This document shows, piece by piece, positions 50,601 through 55,275 of a stretch of DNA of 64,000 nt; position 1 is the first letter of the stretch; each line of letters begins with the position of its first letter. The position numbers were made by a program, and so were the translations under genes. Under the pieces are notes generated by a model that was not told the DNA's origin, searched no databases, and worked only from the letters and a program-made list of their open reading frames with translations. This DNA comes from Limnohabitans sp. MMS-10A-192 (GTDB lineage Bacteria; Pseudomonadota; Gammaproteobacteria; Burkholderiales; Burkholderiaceae_C). The DNA lies in NCBI RefSeq assembly GCF_003063335.1, contig NZ_NERX01000004.1:1-64000 (forward strand), in the 5' to 3' direction.

Positions 50601-52641
50601 TGGACTGATGAGCGTTGCTTCTGTGAAGGGCGCCGTCCTAGATATCAGCGGCGGAACAGGACTGAATGCGATCAGCCTGACCAGCACCACCGGCAAGATC
50701 GATGTCGACACCACGACGGGTGCTTTGAAGATGAATGCCGCTACGGCCAAGACAGTGCTGGATGCACAAGCATTGGCAGGCGACTTGTCGGTTGGCACAT
50801 TCACTGCGGCCAGCGCGGCCTTGTTTTCTGGCAAGGACATGGTGCTGAACACTGGCACCACAGTTGGTAACTTCACGGCCGACAGCAAAGGTGGCGCTTA
50901 TTTGGGTAACTTGATTGTCGGCAGCCTAATGACTGTCGGTTCCCAAGGGGTGATGACCGTGAATAATGCTCAGGGCGGTGTGCTGGATATCAGTGCCGGA
51001 ACAGGCCTGATTGCTGGCACCCTGCGCAGCACCACGGGCAAGTTGGACGTGGATACCGCCACCGGTGCCTTGAAGATCACCTCGGCCACCGCCAAGACCG
51101 ATTTGACTGCAGAGGCTGTTTCTGGCGCACTGAACCTCAGCACTTTCACGGCAGGCACTGCGTCACTGAAGTCAGGCGCCGACATGACGCTGACGACTGG
51201 CACGACGACAGGGATCTTGTCGACCAACAGCAAGGCAGCCGCCAGCTTGGGCAACTTGACTGCGGGCGGTCAGCTCACGGCGGATGCGACGGGTGCGATG
51301 ACTGTGACGTCAGCCAAGGGCACGGTGCTGGATTTGTCGGCAGGCACAGGCCTGACGGCAGGCACGCTGACCAGCACCACCGGCAAGATCGATATAGACA
51401 CCACCGCTGGTTTGCTGAAGATCACCTCGGCCACAGCAAAGACCGATCTGACTGCACAGGCTGTTTCTGGCGCACTGAACCTCAGCACCTTCACGGCAGG
51501 CACTGCGTCACTCAAGTCAGGCGCCGACATGACGCTGACGACTGGCACGACGACAGGGATCTTGTCGACCAACAGCAAGGCAGCCGCCAGCTTGGGCAAC
51601 TTGACTGCGGGCGGTCAGCTCACGGCGGATGCGACGGGTGCGATGACTGTTACGTCAGGCAAGGGCATGGTGCTGGATTTGTCGGCAGGCACAGGCCTGA
51701 CGGCAGGCACGCTGACCAGCACCACCGGCAAGATCGATGTAGACACCACCGCTGGTTTGCTGAAGATCACCACCGCCAGCGCCAAGACCTTGCTGGACGC
51801 ACAAGCCGTGGCAGGCGACTTGACGGTGGGCACCTTCACCGCTGCCACCGCTGCCTTGGTCTCGGGCAACAACATGGCCGTGAGCACCGGCACCACCACG
51901 GGTGAAATGCTGGCCACCGTGGGACGCAACGCCACTTTGGGCAGTTTGACCTCCAGTGGTGACAAAGTGAAAGTGGACGCCACCGGCACCCTGACTGTGA
52001 CCACCGCCAAAGCGGCCACGCAAGTGGACTTGTCCGGTCGTGCAGGCCTGACGGCCACCACCTTGACCAGCACCAATGCCTTCATCGATGTGGAGTCACT
52101 GGCCGGTTCAGTGAGCGTGAAAACGGCCAGCGCCAAAACCTACTTCAACGCCAGCAGCTATGGCGCCATGACGGTGGACACATTTGGTGTCACGGCCGGT
52201 TATGCCCGCTTGGTTTCGGGTGGGGCGATGGCCATCACCACGGGCACCAGCACCGGCAACATGACCATTGACGGCGGCACCAACGCCGCCCTGGGCACCT
52301 TGACCAGTTCGGCGGGCCAGATCGATGCCAGCGCACTCGATGGGGGCATGACCTTTGCCACCCTGCGCGCCGCCAGCAAGATCAAGCTCGATGCCAGCAA
52401 GGCCTGGAGCAGCGGCCAAGCCATCAGCGGTACCGCTTTGTATGTGAGCAACGGGGGGCTAGATTTGTTGGCGACATCAGGCGGAATTTCGTTGAGTACC
52501 TTGTCTGGCAAGACTCAAAGTCTCGTCAAAACCAATGCAGGGAGCATCAAAATTTCCAGCATTCAGGGTTTTTCTCCGGCCAACTTATTGACAGTTACCG
52601 CTGTTGGTGGCGTTAAAACAGTGCCTGTGACCTACCGATGA
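32659..52641 (+). CDS. Giant TpsA/filamentous-haemagglutinin-like adhesin, 6660 aa
   Basis: One uninterrupted 19,983-bp gene. A long basic N-region and signal peptide (residues 1-52) precede a TPS secretion domain (about 53-260: SLRDGNAFSTYANFAVGQGD, LFIDSHGFAVGPQGQID). The last phrase stands where classical FHA has NPNGI, closer to LktA-type leukotoxin/adhesins. The rest is a predicted beta-helix of Gly/Ala-rich repeats, including two 990-bp units (about residues 2093-2752) and a C-terminal array of about 115-residue repeats. Only four cysteines are seen, in two pairs (4427/4443 and 4785/4789). No C-terminal toxin or anchor domain is recognised; it ends VTYR. The TpsB and prolyl isomerase genes flank it. 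It probably forms a micrometre-scale surface fibre. Confidence 0.9.
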   Translation: MTRVPRPRSLTFAQRQMRRKAWVARRRLLVQVRPLALAAAVALGAASPMVLGQTVITPLKGTGQTNTVVSTQGNQTTITTQSLRDGNAFSTYANFAVGQGDQVKMLVPKDANWWVNIVRDAKVRVDGRLESRLANGNIGGNLLFIDSHGFAVGPQGQIDTGRLTFAAPSTTFVDGLLNSIQNGGLSGATVGNVLSGQFDRSATGSVNIQGRINAAEGLSIMAGHGGTDTHAVTVSGQVVVNGRVAGSAVNLGDLKSLMPMQDVDGVIDITTPGSIMLNGMLISDSTQFTRAGAVRLVAGQDIAVTSQAKVSASGAAGSGQAGGQVALMAHRDIANEAHAQLHARGDGAGAGGHIEYSAQGFMKLDGMHFDASSQSGKSGLVFLDPTEIEITGTADNLTAGADFSASASSKVTVKTGAIINTRKVASGQDATDASVLSTDHSGNISITAPSIVVESGSTLDASVKNVGSATTYKAGDITLTAKDSSNWATFVALSNANSSIDVAGTLKGKDITLLANIESKALFGGVAASAQEKAVDLAMTYFDSPLRLSLTYVQAKGDAKVDIQGTASIQASNDLNITAKADRYAGAQQQVGGSALANLGAGFAQLEGTTQIEVKTGATLTAGNDLSLIAASKSKVLMTSKVETETNEATGAANMASIVFAGSRSDVNTAVKINSGATLSSVKDLTMEAYHSGQYNTAAEVTIYGGGTAGVVGALSLQKSDTRTELNGSATVGGVARVTAMNFISKAGVSAKSTNTSDPAPPFGMPETLELSDAEAEKTLFDGFMSMASKLASAQESATGNSSSASSPKLRMAGALAWGESDHTTFSGLGAGGSLVATGHAIVDSQTLAGAVGGIAMAETTSKTTGADASSTSLSAAFNYGKHNFTTTAKVGSNATLTGSHVAINANTDMPEFFTEGLPIEWDDPFKVYSNLYSIGNQSFLDGFTTRISAKSSAENLAASGAVSLHFVNNDTLAWVDKSAVVTATTTSPAQWQYDTKEVYFDSDIEHLVTGAEAYRLDKKLRVIEEFAKETRDVIIDGVDKNVTLDEILIEHKMSPAFVMKAQNHVQTMHLAGDVPVLDMIGNGGAPESSSGAGGTAVGGSFSMVDRTNKAVAGIADGAVITAKSLEVRANNKEWALTVAPTAGAGDGIAANAMVSYNKLNETAIASVSREARLTITDLAEVKSELDVWSFGISGAVTKGTNAGVGIGLSLNEITANTKAYIGDNDADAGGANTAEGAAGFVRSSDLNVLATTTGKVGAVGIAAAMTGGPSKPGLADKADSGSASSQSKADGGAAAPLAAVTGDLQSQGAASGGDTAGASTPPKFSVAGAGAIITNFTDIDTIALIDGAVIKGVGAGTTHVAVRATQDLTQVSVAGGGALTMASNPTTKSTTSIAGAVAIQSSDDDTTARIQNSSLTQLADEAGALVVQALKGGERTAVATGVSANLSKTTTSDMSIVGSVSITHLTDDTAASISDSTITGDTAMAAHLDPMVVAYDRSRISSGGGALSFSAGKGSSGVGAVVSVVDLEGSTSATLSGGSMTQVRDVSVAALSSQRVIGAGAVAGIQTNADSTGQLMGAFVINDLSNRLTAGINSGAMVSASRNVAVRAGGTPTNNVLDDLLGNAKQSEITDFEMTSTDNGYSDDIKASMDTGERVLGVAGTLSLTAGKAASSVGLSYVQNHIQTSYTADVNADITALGDVDVSAYSRANIVGVAAGAGATRGKFSGMGSASVNLIGQRTSATVSGGTVNAASLDLDADSSGKIFSMAGNLSFAVGSGSGTAAGGAVSYTQTGAKTYTVADTTYTVDGQTVVQKGGSMVNRSAGNTASISNARVNLGSGDVHVAATNRNDNQSVAASGAFSDGNFAFTGTATWNEIGDVTAAQIDNSLVTAGNVHVSAGESAHGTTSSIQSLAGGLAASNGFAAALAFGFNTIESQRSATVTRSNLIADESVTIEAAAEGSVKTISATVAGSAKGDAGAGSSSVNWLNMDVLASYDGAGNSLRGTATDLTVRATGSASIESLAGAVSGGKSNAIGGSLAVNHMGQDGDQFRVRAILNNLDLRAPVNVSVTSALAGSIGSVAASGSGAGTAALNGSVTTNAINATVLAEATLVNQTVSSPGDFVVHADNSANIASLAGTVSGGGTAGAGVAISVNEIGGSVIARASDTTLRSWGDVDLQANTSGTIRSLAAGIAGGGTAGVAGSNTTNAITSTVLAQLNAVRLAEDAATVTVRARDTSTIESFAGSVAVGGTGGGGAAIALNFLGRTATEADSSKQVKAEVLNSNLKSGGAVLVQALSSSSIDSMAIAVGVGGSAAVTGANTTNWLEDDITATWSGGSLYGSGNSLTVQAQDGASVETLASNVSASGSAAVGAALAVNKVGSAVLANLSGMTLHAAAAVRVDADMTGMIKSVAASAAVSGGGAVNGSFTTNAMTASVKAQAVNVLQVSNGGAFTVSADNDNDIFSFAGNVSGGGSGAGGAAVAVNEIGGDVTARLASSTVRAPGQVNVEATTSGAIEAIAAGAAGGGAVALAGSNTTNALTSTVLAKMDDVNLVVDAASLTVLARDTSSIKSFAGTVAGGGTAGGGAALALNFLGRTATDADSSKVVKAEVLNSIVRTSGAALVNAYSTSTIQSIAVAVGASGTAAISGSNATNLLEDEITASWTGSNLNSSSTLTVNARQAADIDSLAGNVSASFGGAVGAAVAVNRIGTATSANMVGVTNASFNSGLGYWTLMGDDLVLSAESDNQIDTIAVGMSAGAAGVQGSVAVSVIDSETHATVGANGHVTNLYFNDSVAVTANSRDRIRALAGALGFGATGVGAAGGVLTNIISSDTSAGVAGFDTHVNAMANGSGLAVRQSSLASAPDLMDINQVSDSVLDGASFATRTVKGLAVQATSVQQIGAVTAVAGGGAVGAAGAAVNVDQIGGSTRAYIDTARFVQDAAGANAAQAVDVMAANHAMIASSASALAIGAVGVAGAVGTEIIDRSTRAEIIGGARIFAKGDAAVNAVATNSVAQISAGGGGGAGIGIAGSGDVVLLKSNTLARVDQSSIDAENVSVQADGSNSTNLIAGSVGVGGVAGAGMSFTVNVSGSTVRALVNDSAIRADGAVNVRATNATAELAVAATLGAGEFGGVAMGAVVSVMEGLTEASITGNSSVDARTQDADHTGAASLTVAAKETVDISHNAGAAGAGKLGGVGTAVNVVIGKSRVIAGASGSSLETEGAMNVSALREAEIDMVTATAGGGGYAGISGAVGVLIFGAAPDSNATTELNTGSGSAMGGISGGTKANKAQGTGTALSASDTSNLNSKGSYDTQAAFTGATGLHSTSATITASQVKAGSVGVSSLDKTEVMNNAGSLAVGGLGMSAGVALTTLGGANNASISAASLTSTGGVTVDAGTRELHAGTKAIQSRAIAGAGGLVGLGAAVSLAKNETANSASLSGTVTAGGAVNVSALDNASMRSESYGASVGAVSVGVVIAKAEQTGSVLTQVGGSITGQGVNISAQRDASTTAYAKGGSAGVVSGSGAEADASDSSTVKVALASATSLNAGQGSLQVSASSNPYANTEALGISVASGVAIGVSLANSSVSSEVAVNSLGSLTLTGQSVNISAVLGAGDSAVRSHATAGAGGMLVGATGVAATSENKGSAKVILAGQTLLSTTGDVSVSAIDSMEANAFSTGIGAGFVGIGVATSKASSNTTVAAQANQFKGLVGGVLQITATGNESINSEAIAGSGGMVAGAGAESRVDHDQSVTADLGSGSGNTLTVGSYANVSATRQVRYNVHSTSATAAALGASGAVTHATLDGSATARVLDSTKLVADGLRVLATNDLARTDLQALNAEGGGGGVISGAGADIYTRMNGDALASVGNSANLALEGLFEVRAYNEIHGSSRGQMDVAGAIPIALVETKIETAANADAKVGNNTKVNSYGETHVNALSYIDLEANSVSKTYGLAAAAQGNAYATANVNNRVTIGTGTELISAEAIDLLVGQDKDFNRNKHFVTARVDLFNHSAIPVSINPDADATLNLNNTLTVNANAVRSGATIKLGGIEGSYVVEGKGKVSDWTRDLGEMMGLSSEYGKSDKNMSTTASLSGQFEAGFGNKQRLIVSANGTILENTGDVRYTITQEDLGASAGAYVARLYDQLARYGDVPEVRAFVEAELSFYFASLIREGLAESYTEGGKTYYVALSDVAANFLNIKNLRAGSGNIELYGNNVSGTASLMARADSEILVENRSPLNLRVFNMTVDANGGFVKYNGTYITKNADIGALNASSKTTSLTVDSIDTRGGGASQQLPTLTVKNTFVPLGPSTRGENDALMMTAPDGTSANLYEDEMRAPELRVNGTLYNKLGTINLSNTAGSIAVTSETAGYTPRLDGKEITVTAGKNFMLSSPSISQSVGGSPESLYAVHYSDDQQNILNNLGITACGYARPVNLNVTYTSGCLVNGAGGIYASGGIFMGARYLNINGTIQSGQADYNATLTTASVGTQITNWQTQWRKNRGSYLSRGVSSMIQVSGPLPTDSESEINKQFANGTITATQRTNAINAMATRRVQPIIYFDAETNRLKVAPTNVTGGLVELVGSVINTGGGVIRALDGYARMNIDNQTNYGIDLLGLDTGGDKGVVRITDLSKPIKNAAGTVVSYEVTTFEKDANGVFHATVTDGRAPGARVISVANNLLASPSGSVKARFNYNPLDNSTYSWSAGYETMSEKSYYYQNSSWLGFIPGGSTSWNSVNTVVKTTTAMPEDVFVSTNTPLGGGNFSMQVKKSITDDETETYYRSWRKCGFLCIKKTYYIQRRTEVGYKYLYTQRVAADHAINVELVGYDTGALNVSSVGDIRLGGNISNASGNVSLTSTNGSITQLSTGAVVEGIGLNFRAKTGIGIQAAPINLITGNGSFTAVSDSGSIAFHSNSGPLRINQVSTTGEVWLDGAGDILGLNPNAVHVSGKKVYLSAPAGGIGEFNSDGTVKSTLNIQTQDSTFGGLTAKARGGIAIKQATGNLWVNQVISGGDVYLESGGDLIDNNRNETRDERTEAELLALWSSSALQGPSAETSRQATLNLTRTQYRRYWALRDVRDVVTDSNGKVTSYAADTITSSYKYTMPDEDRQQLLDAGISPAQLTKVENDRTAEVLALHAQFGTTVYQNDNEQIIIAVNKANKDAGLAEVGALSTWSDAELKNPLPKSIFSKSSTSTQTRIEEPNVVGNRVVLRPGGKIGKDDGSVSIPLLKTTRLAQGKTSALTDDEKLIIMSAETDDMSLNRDTWTLTVVKKDTFNVLSNRLNVTANGFVYLGADTTDAYPTGGTANLEKVIGTGEIRIKVADSILSMADAGVSVIQGQKAILEAAQGAIGSAAKPVQITLNNDSTGTLTARAQQGIWIKEIGDMRAADIYSPNSVNLTATGAIIDARPVINYPNTGDRTVRSIEANTLTLNAMGGAIGASNNPMVIKVGSGGLNASTPVGYSIYLEAAENSAMTLGSLNSGLHAYVDVYDSSLSVLGSIVATRDMFISAAGSITGANFTAGGIANISSDESISGSKVSAGSGSAIVYAQDAIALTSLNSNSDVQTTAGSSINITSVSAGRDVSLTANAGAVSAVSMSAKRNMTVKAYGANAQIQSTTASASGGFMTLFTPGNLSLTVSSALGAIDFTAGQAMSLLNVSSTNATLKLQAGQDIQLMSAVAKGNVQIIAGEGVQITTASSGSGSLSLTSDAGLIKAQNLFALNGAVLKSTAGDLNINNITVSAGSSQLDAGNSIYLGSLRSSGTVDLTAGTDLMASDLTSTAAGLYMDSRNGSLNVGNASAKTALVAQALAGNLSVGAYTADTASLEASTDVSLKSGTVAKGITVSAGRNASLGSMTSVTDKAKATALANLSAVLVKGASVELAAGTGLTASNLISTNAKVDAVSTVGSVKIGSATVKSVFNANAVAGDLSVDTFTSASADLKSGGLMNVTTGTSTGDMVLNSRGAAVLGNLTSSAGTLTADASGLMSVASVKGAVLDISGGTGLNAISLTSTTGKIDVDTTTGALKMNAATAKTVLDAQALAGDLSVGTFTAASAALFSGKDMVLNTGTTVGNFTADSKGGAYLGNLIVGSLMTVGSQGVMTVNNAQGGVLDISAGTGLIAGTLRSTTGKLDVDTATGALKITSATAKTDLTAEAVSGALNLSTFTAGTASLKSGADMTLTTGTTTGILSTNSKAAASLGNLTAGGQLTADATGAMTVTSAKGTVLDLSAGTGLTAGTLTSTTGKIDIDTTAGLLKITSATAKTDLTAQAVSGALNLSTFTAGTASLKSGADMTLTTGTTTGILSTNSKAAASLGNLTAGGQLTADATGAMTVTSGKGMVLDLSAGTGLTAGTLTSTTGKIDVDTTAGLLKITTASAKTLLDAQAVAGDLTVGTFTAATAALVSGNNMAVSTGTTTGEMLATVGRNATLGSLTSSGDKVKVDATGTLTVTTAKAATQVDLSGRAGLTATTLTSTNAFIDVESLAGSVSVKTASAKTYFNASSYGAMTVDTFGVTAGYARLVSGGAMAITTGTSTGNMTIDGGTNAALGTLTSSAGQIDASALDGGMTFATLRAASKIKLDASKAWSSGQAISGTALYVSNGGLDLLATSGGISLSTLSGKTQSLVKTNAGSIKISSIQGFSPANLLTVTAVGGVKTVPVTYR
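38935..40917 (+). repeat. Two tandem ~990-bp units inside the giant adhesin gene
   Basis: Landmarks recur 990-993 bp apart: the NGS.TTNA segment (38935 and 39928), NEIGG after SGGG.AGAG/AGG (39.1 and 40.1 kb), and FLGRTAT with its DSSK (39441 and 40431). Each unit encodes about 330 residues made of roughly five 66-residue beta-helix modules. The copies have diverged noticeably, indicating an older duplication. Confidence 0.75.
51121..51810 (+). repeat. Two near-identical 345-bp tandem repeats in the adhesin C-terminal array
   Basis: Units 51121-51465 and 51466-51810 are almost identical at base level over about the first 300 bp (only scattered single-base changes) and encode the same 115-residue module beginning SGALNLSTFTAGTASLKSG. 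Flanking modules (49.9-52.3 kb) are diverged versions of the same unit. This marks a recent duplication and a likely site of length variation. Confidence 0.85.
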
Positions 52642-52681
52642 AATTTGTTTTTGTAATTCATTACTTTGAGGGAGTTTTCAA

Positions 52682-53521
52682 ATGAAATTCAAAACCTTGA
52701 CCTTGGCTTTTCAACGGACTTGTTTGGTGACCGCATGCGGCATCGTCTTGGCCGGGCAAAGTGCCTTTGCGCAGCAAGCGAATGCTGCTGCGCCGGCATT
52801 GCCCTCCGAACTGGCCATGACGATCAATGGCCTGGTCTTACCCTCGGAGCAGGGGGATTTGTTGCTGCGAGAGCAGTTGGCCCGAGGCGTGCTTGATACA
52901 CCGCAGTTGCGCAACGCCATCCGCGAGACACGCATCAACCAAGCCGTTATGGCGCAAGACGCCATCAAACTGGCGCTGGACAAGGTGCCTCAGGTCAAAG
53001 CCCGTGTGGAATTGGCTCAGCAAAATGCACTGGCGCAAGCTTGGCAACAAAAAATGATGCAGGAAGCCGTGTTCACTGAAGCCGAATTGCAGGCCGAATA
53101 CGCCGCACAAGTCAAAGCTTTGGGAACGCAAGAGTATCAATTGCGCCATGTTTTGGTGGTTGATGAAAAGCAAGCCCAGCAGGTGTTTTCCAAGATCAAA
53201 GCTGGCGCCAAGTTTGAAGCCCTGGCGCTGGAATCCTCGCGTGATCCAGGGACACGCGACAAAGGTGGCTTGAGCGACTGGGTCGCCGAAGGCCGTCTGG
53301 CACCCGCGATCCGGCAAGCTGTTGAAGGGCTCAAGGCTGGCCAATTGGCAGCCAAGCCCGTTCAAACACCGGCTGGCTGGCAAGTGCTGCGCCTTGAAGA
53401 AAAACGCACGTTGACCCCGCCAACCCTGGAGTCGGTCAAGCCCCAGTTGCGCCAAGCTTTGGCGCAGCGTCAGTTGCAAGCCAAACTCGCTGCCCTGCGC
53501 AGCAGCGCCAAGGTGGAATAA
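52682..53521 (+). CDS. Periplasmic parvulin-type peptidyl-prolyl isomerase
   Basis: The 279-residue protein has a signal peptide (LVTACGIVLAGQSAFAQ), an N-terminal SurA-like helical chaperone region (about residues 40-140) and a parvulin rotamase domain (about 150-245: YQLRHVLVVDEKQAQQVF, DPGTRDKGGLSDW, PVQTPAGWQVLRLEEKR). It follows the 6660-residue adhesin gene by 40 bases with GGGAG before the ATG. A related parvulin, Par27 of Bordetella pertussis, is known to bind FHA in the periplasm, so a dedicated chaperone role for the giant proteins is likely (inference). It ends the co-directional adhesin block. Confidence 0.9.
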   Translation: MKFKTLTLAFQRTCLVTACGIVLAGQSAFAQQANAAAPALPSELAMTINGLVLPSEQGDLLLREQLARGVLDTPQLRNAIRETRINQAVMAQDAIKLALDKVPQVKARVELAQQNALAQAWQQKMMQEAVFTEAELQAEYAAQVKALGTQEYQLRHVLVVDEKQAQQVFSKIKAGAKFEALALESSRDPGTRDKGGLSDWVAEGRLAPAIRQAVEGLKAGQLAAKPVQTPAGWQVLRLEEKRTLTPPTLESVKPQLRQALAQRQLQAKLAALRSSAKVE

Positions 53522-53822
53522 ACACCGCGCACCGATTCAGCCCCAGTCGTCCGAAGGTGTACCCCCCCGTTGACTCCTTGTGGTCAATTGAGCGCCTTGC
53601 TTCATCACTGAAAAATCTTCCAAGACTTTTCTCTAAAAGGCATGCGTCATGGCCCCCTGCAATGCCATCTTGGTGACATGCCGAAGGCCGAATGCACACA
53701 GGTGATCTCGCGCGTTCATGTCGATGACAGCGCATGAAAATTGAAGACTGCTGGCGCAAAGAGTTCAGGGTCGTGTGCACAGTGTTCAAAGTTTGGCTGG
53801 AAGATGTTTCGATCTGGATCAT
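53522..53822. other. Intergenic region between convergent gene blocks
   Basis: The adhesin block and metK converge here. I see no gene, no strong plus-strand terminator (only a weak TTGAC/GTCAA hairpin near 53570) and no repeat. The metK terminator lies just to the right. Confidence 0.5.
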
Positions 53823-53856
53823 GAAAAAAGCCGCTCACCTGACGGCGAGCGGCTTT
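53821..53856 (-). terminator. Rho-independent terminator of metK
   Basis: On the minus strand AAAGCCGCTC (53856-53847) and GAGCGGCTTT (53836-53827) form a 10-bp stem running into TTTTTT, 35 bases after the metK stop. Confidence 0.88.
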
Positions 53857-53891
53857 GAAGGCGGTGAAGCACCGCCTTGGGGTGTGCTGTC

Positions 53892-55073
53892 TTACAGACC
53901 TGCAGCCGAACGCAGTGCAGCCGCCTTGTCGGTGCGCTCCCAAGTGAAGTCGGGCTCGTCGCGGCCAAAGTGGCCGTAGGCGGCGGTCTTGCTGTAGATG
54001 GGGCGCAGCAGGTCGAGCATCTGGATGATGCCTTTGGGGCGCAGGTCGAAGTGCTCGGCCACGAGTGCCGACAACTTGTCATCGCTGATCACGCCGGTAC
54101 CTGCGGTGTTCACCGTGATGTTCATCGGGCGGGCCACGCCAATCGCGTAAGCCACTTGCACCTGGCACTGCGTGGCCAAGCCGGCGGCCACAATGTTCTT
54201 GGCCACATAGCGTGCGGCGTAAGCTGCAGAGCGGTCCACCTTCGATGGGTCTTTGCCCGAGAACGCGCCACCACCGTGGGGGCAAGCGCCACCGTAGGTG
54301 TCCACAATGATCTTGCGACCCGTCAAACCGCAATCGCCCTGGGGGCCGCCAATGACGAAACGGCCTGTGGGGTTGATCAAATACTTGGTGTCTTGCAGCC
54401 ACTCTTTGGGCAGCACGGGCTTGATGATTTCTTCGATGATGGCTTCGGTGAAGCTGGCTTTCATCTTGGTGGCGGTCTCCGACTGGTCGGGACTGTGCTG
54501 GGTGGACAGCACCACGGTGTCGATGCTGTGTGGCTTGCCGTCCACATAACGCATGGTCACTTGGCTCTTGGCGTCAGGGCGCAGGAAGGGCAGTCGGCCG
54601 TCTTTGCGCAGCTGGGCTTGGCGCTCGACCAGACGGTGGGCGTAATAGATGGGGGCGGGCATCAGCTCAGGCGTCTCAGAGCAAGCGTAGCCAAACATCA
54701 GGCCTTGATCGCCCGCGCCGATGTTCAAGAAGTCGTCCGAGGCGTGGTCCACGCCTTGAGCGATGTCGTTGGACTGTTTGTCGTAGGCCACCAGCACGGC
54801 GCAGCCTTTGTAGTCGATGCCGTATTCGGTGTTGTCGTAGCCGATGCGCTTGATGGTGTCGCGTGCGACCTGGATGTAGTCGACGTTGGCTTGGGTGGTG
54901 ATCTCACCGGCCAGCACGACCAAACCGGTGTTGGTCAGGGTTTCGGCGGCCACGCGGCTCAGCGGGTCTTGCTCGAAGATCGCGTCCAGGATCGCGTCGG
55001 AGATCTGGTCGGCAACCTTGTCGGGGTGGCCTTCCGAGACGGATTCGGAGGTGAACAGAAAGTCGTTGGACAT
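53892..55073 (-). CDS. metK: S-adenosylmethionine synthetase
   Basis: This 393-residue cytoplasmic enzyme makes SAM from methionine and ATP. Signature segments are [18 protein letters not shown] at the N-terminus, [12 protein letters not shown] (about residue 119) and [16 protein letters not shown] (about residue 262), with K and D residues for ATP, Mg and K binding intact. Length is typical. AGGAG precedes ATG 55073 by eight bases but is included in RNA pairing of the leader, where a SAM-II-like aptamer is predicted, so product feedback is likely. It has its own promoter and terminator and is separate from rplY. Confidence 0.98.
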   Translation of the reverse strand: MSNDFLFTSESVSEGHPDKVADQISDAILDAIFEQDPLSRVAAETLTNTGLVVLAGEITTQANVDYIQVARDTIKRIGYDNTEYGIDYKGCAVLVAYDKQSNDIAQGVDHASDDFLNIGAGDQGLMFGYACSETPELMPAPIYYAHRLVERQAQLRKDGRLPFLRPDAKSQVTMRYVDGKPHSIDTVVLSTQHSPDQSETATKMKASFTEAIIEEIIKPVLPKEWLQDTKYLINPTGRFVIGGPQGDCGLTGRKIIVDTYGGACPHGGGAFSGKDPSKVDRSAAYAARYVAKNIVAAGLATQCQVQVAYAIGVARPMNITVNTAGTGVISDDKLSALVAEHFDLRPKGIIQMLDLLRPIYSKTAAYGHFGRDEPDFTWERTDKAAALRSAAGL

Positions 55074-55079
55074 GAAAAA

Positions 55080-55195
55080 GGCTCCTAAAGTTTCAGTGGT
55101 TTGTCGGCGTTGCCGACCCTGATAACCCGGAGCCTGGCGAACGCTTTAGCAGGATTTATGAATCGCCCTGCAAGTAGTTCAGTTAACTCGGCGAT
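55080..55195 (-). promoter_or_regulatory. Candidate SAM-II-like riboswitch with SD-covering extension, metK leader
   Basis: Read on the minus strand, ATCGC (55195 on) pairs with GCGAT (55166-55162), while loop bases GCAGG (55171-55167) pair with downstream CCTGC (55153-55149), an H-type pseudoknot. Single-stranded phrases GAGTTAAC, CATAAAT and GCTAAA match the SAM-II aptamer by memory of the consensus. Unlike usual SAM-II, the Shine-Dalgarno is not directly next. A further 60 bases hold a GTCGGC/GCCGAC hairpin, CTAAAG (55149-55144) pairing with CTTTAG (55090-55085), and GGCTC (55134-55130) pairing with GAGCC (55084-55080), covering the ribosome site. Translational control by SAM is inferred. 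Confidence 0.65.
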
Positions 55196-55201
55196 GAATG
55201 A

Positions 55202-55207
55202 ATTATA
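55202..55207 (-). promoter_or_regulatory. -10 box of the metK promoter
   Basis: A perfect TATAAT on the minus strand lies seven bases before the first base of the riboswitch stem, so transcription should start almost exactly at the aptamer. No good -35 hexamer is present at 17 bases. Confidence 0.6.
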
Positions 55208-55219
55208 GCAACCCAATGC

Positions 55220-55245
55220 AAAAGGCCCGCTTGCGCGGGCCTTTT
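55220..55245 (-). terminator. Rho-independent terminator of rplY
   Basis: AAAAGGCCCGC and GCGGGCCTTTT form an 11-bp stem with a 4-base loop, 30 bases after the rplY stop, ending in T4 on the minus strand. Confidence 0.85.
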
Positions 55246-55275
55246 GACGAGAGGCTTGGAGCCAGAAGCAAAAGA

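Noticed and set aside
22311..52641. CRISPR array or integron-like repeats in the repetitive giant genes
   Set aside because: The repeats are coding, in frame, diverged at base level and without regular short spacers.
53877..55088. 403-codon plus-strand frame opposite metK
   Set aside because: metK is unmistakable on the other strand with all motifs, so this frame is its shadow.
55080..55195. SAH riboswitch or SAM-I in the metK leader
   Set aside because: The conserved cores of those classes are not present, and the two nested pairings and single-stranded phrases fit SAM-II better.
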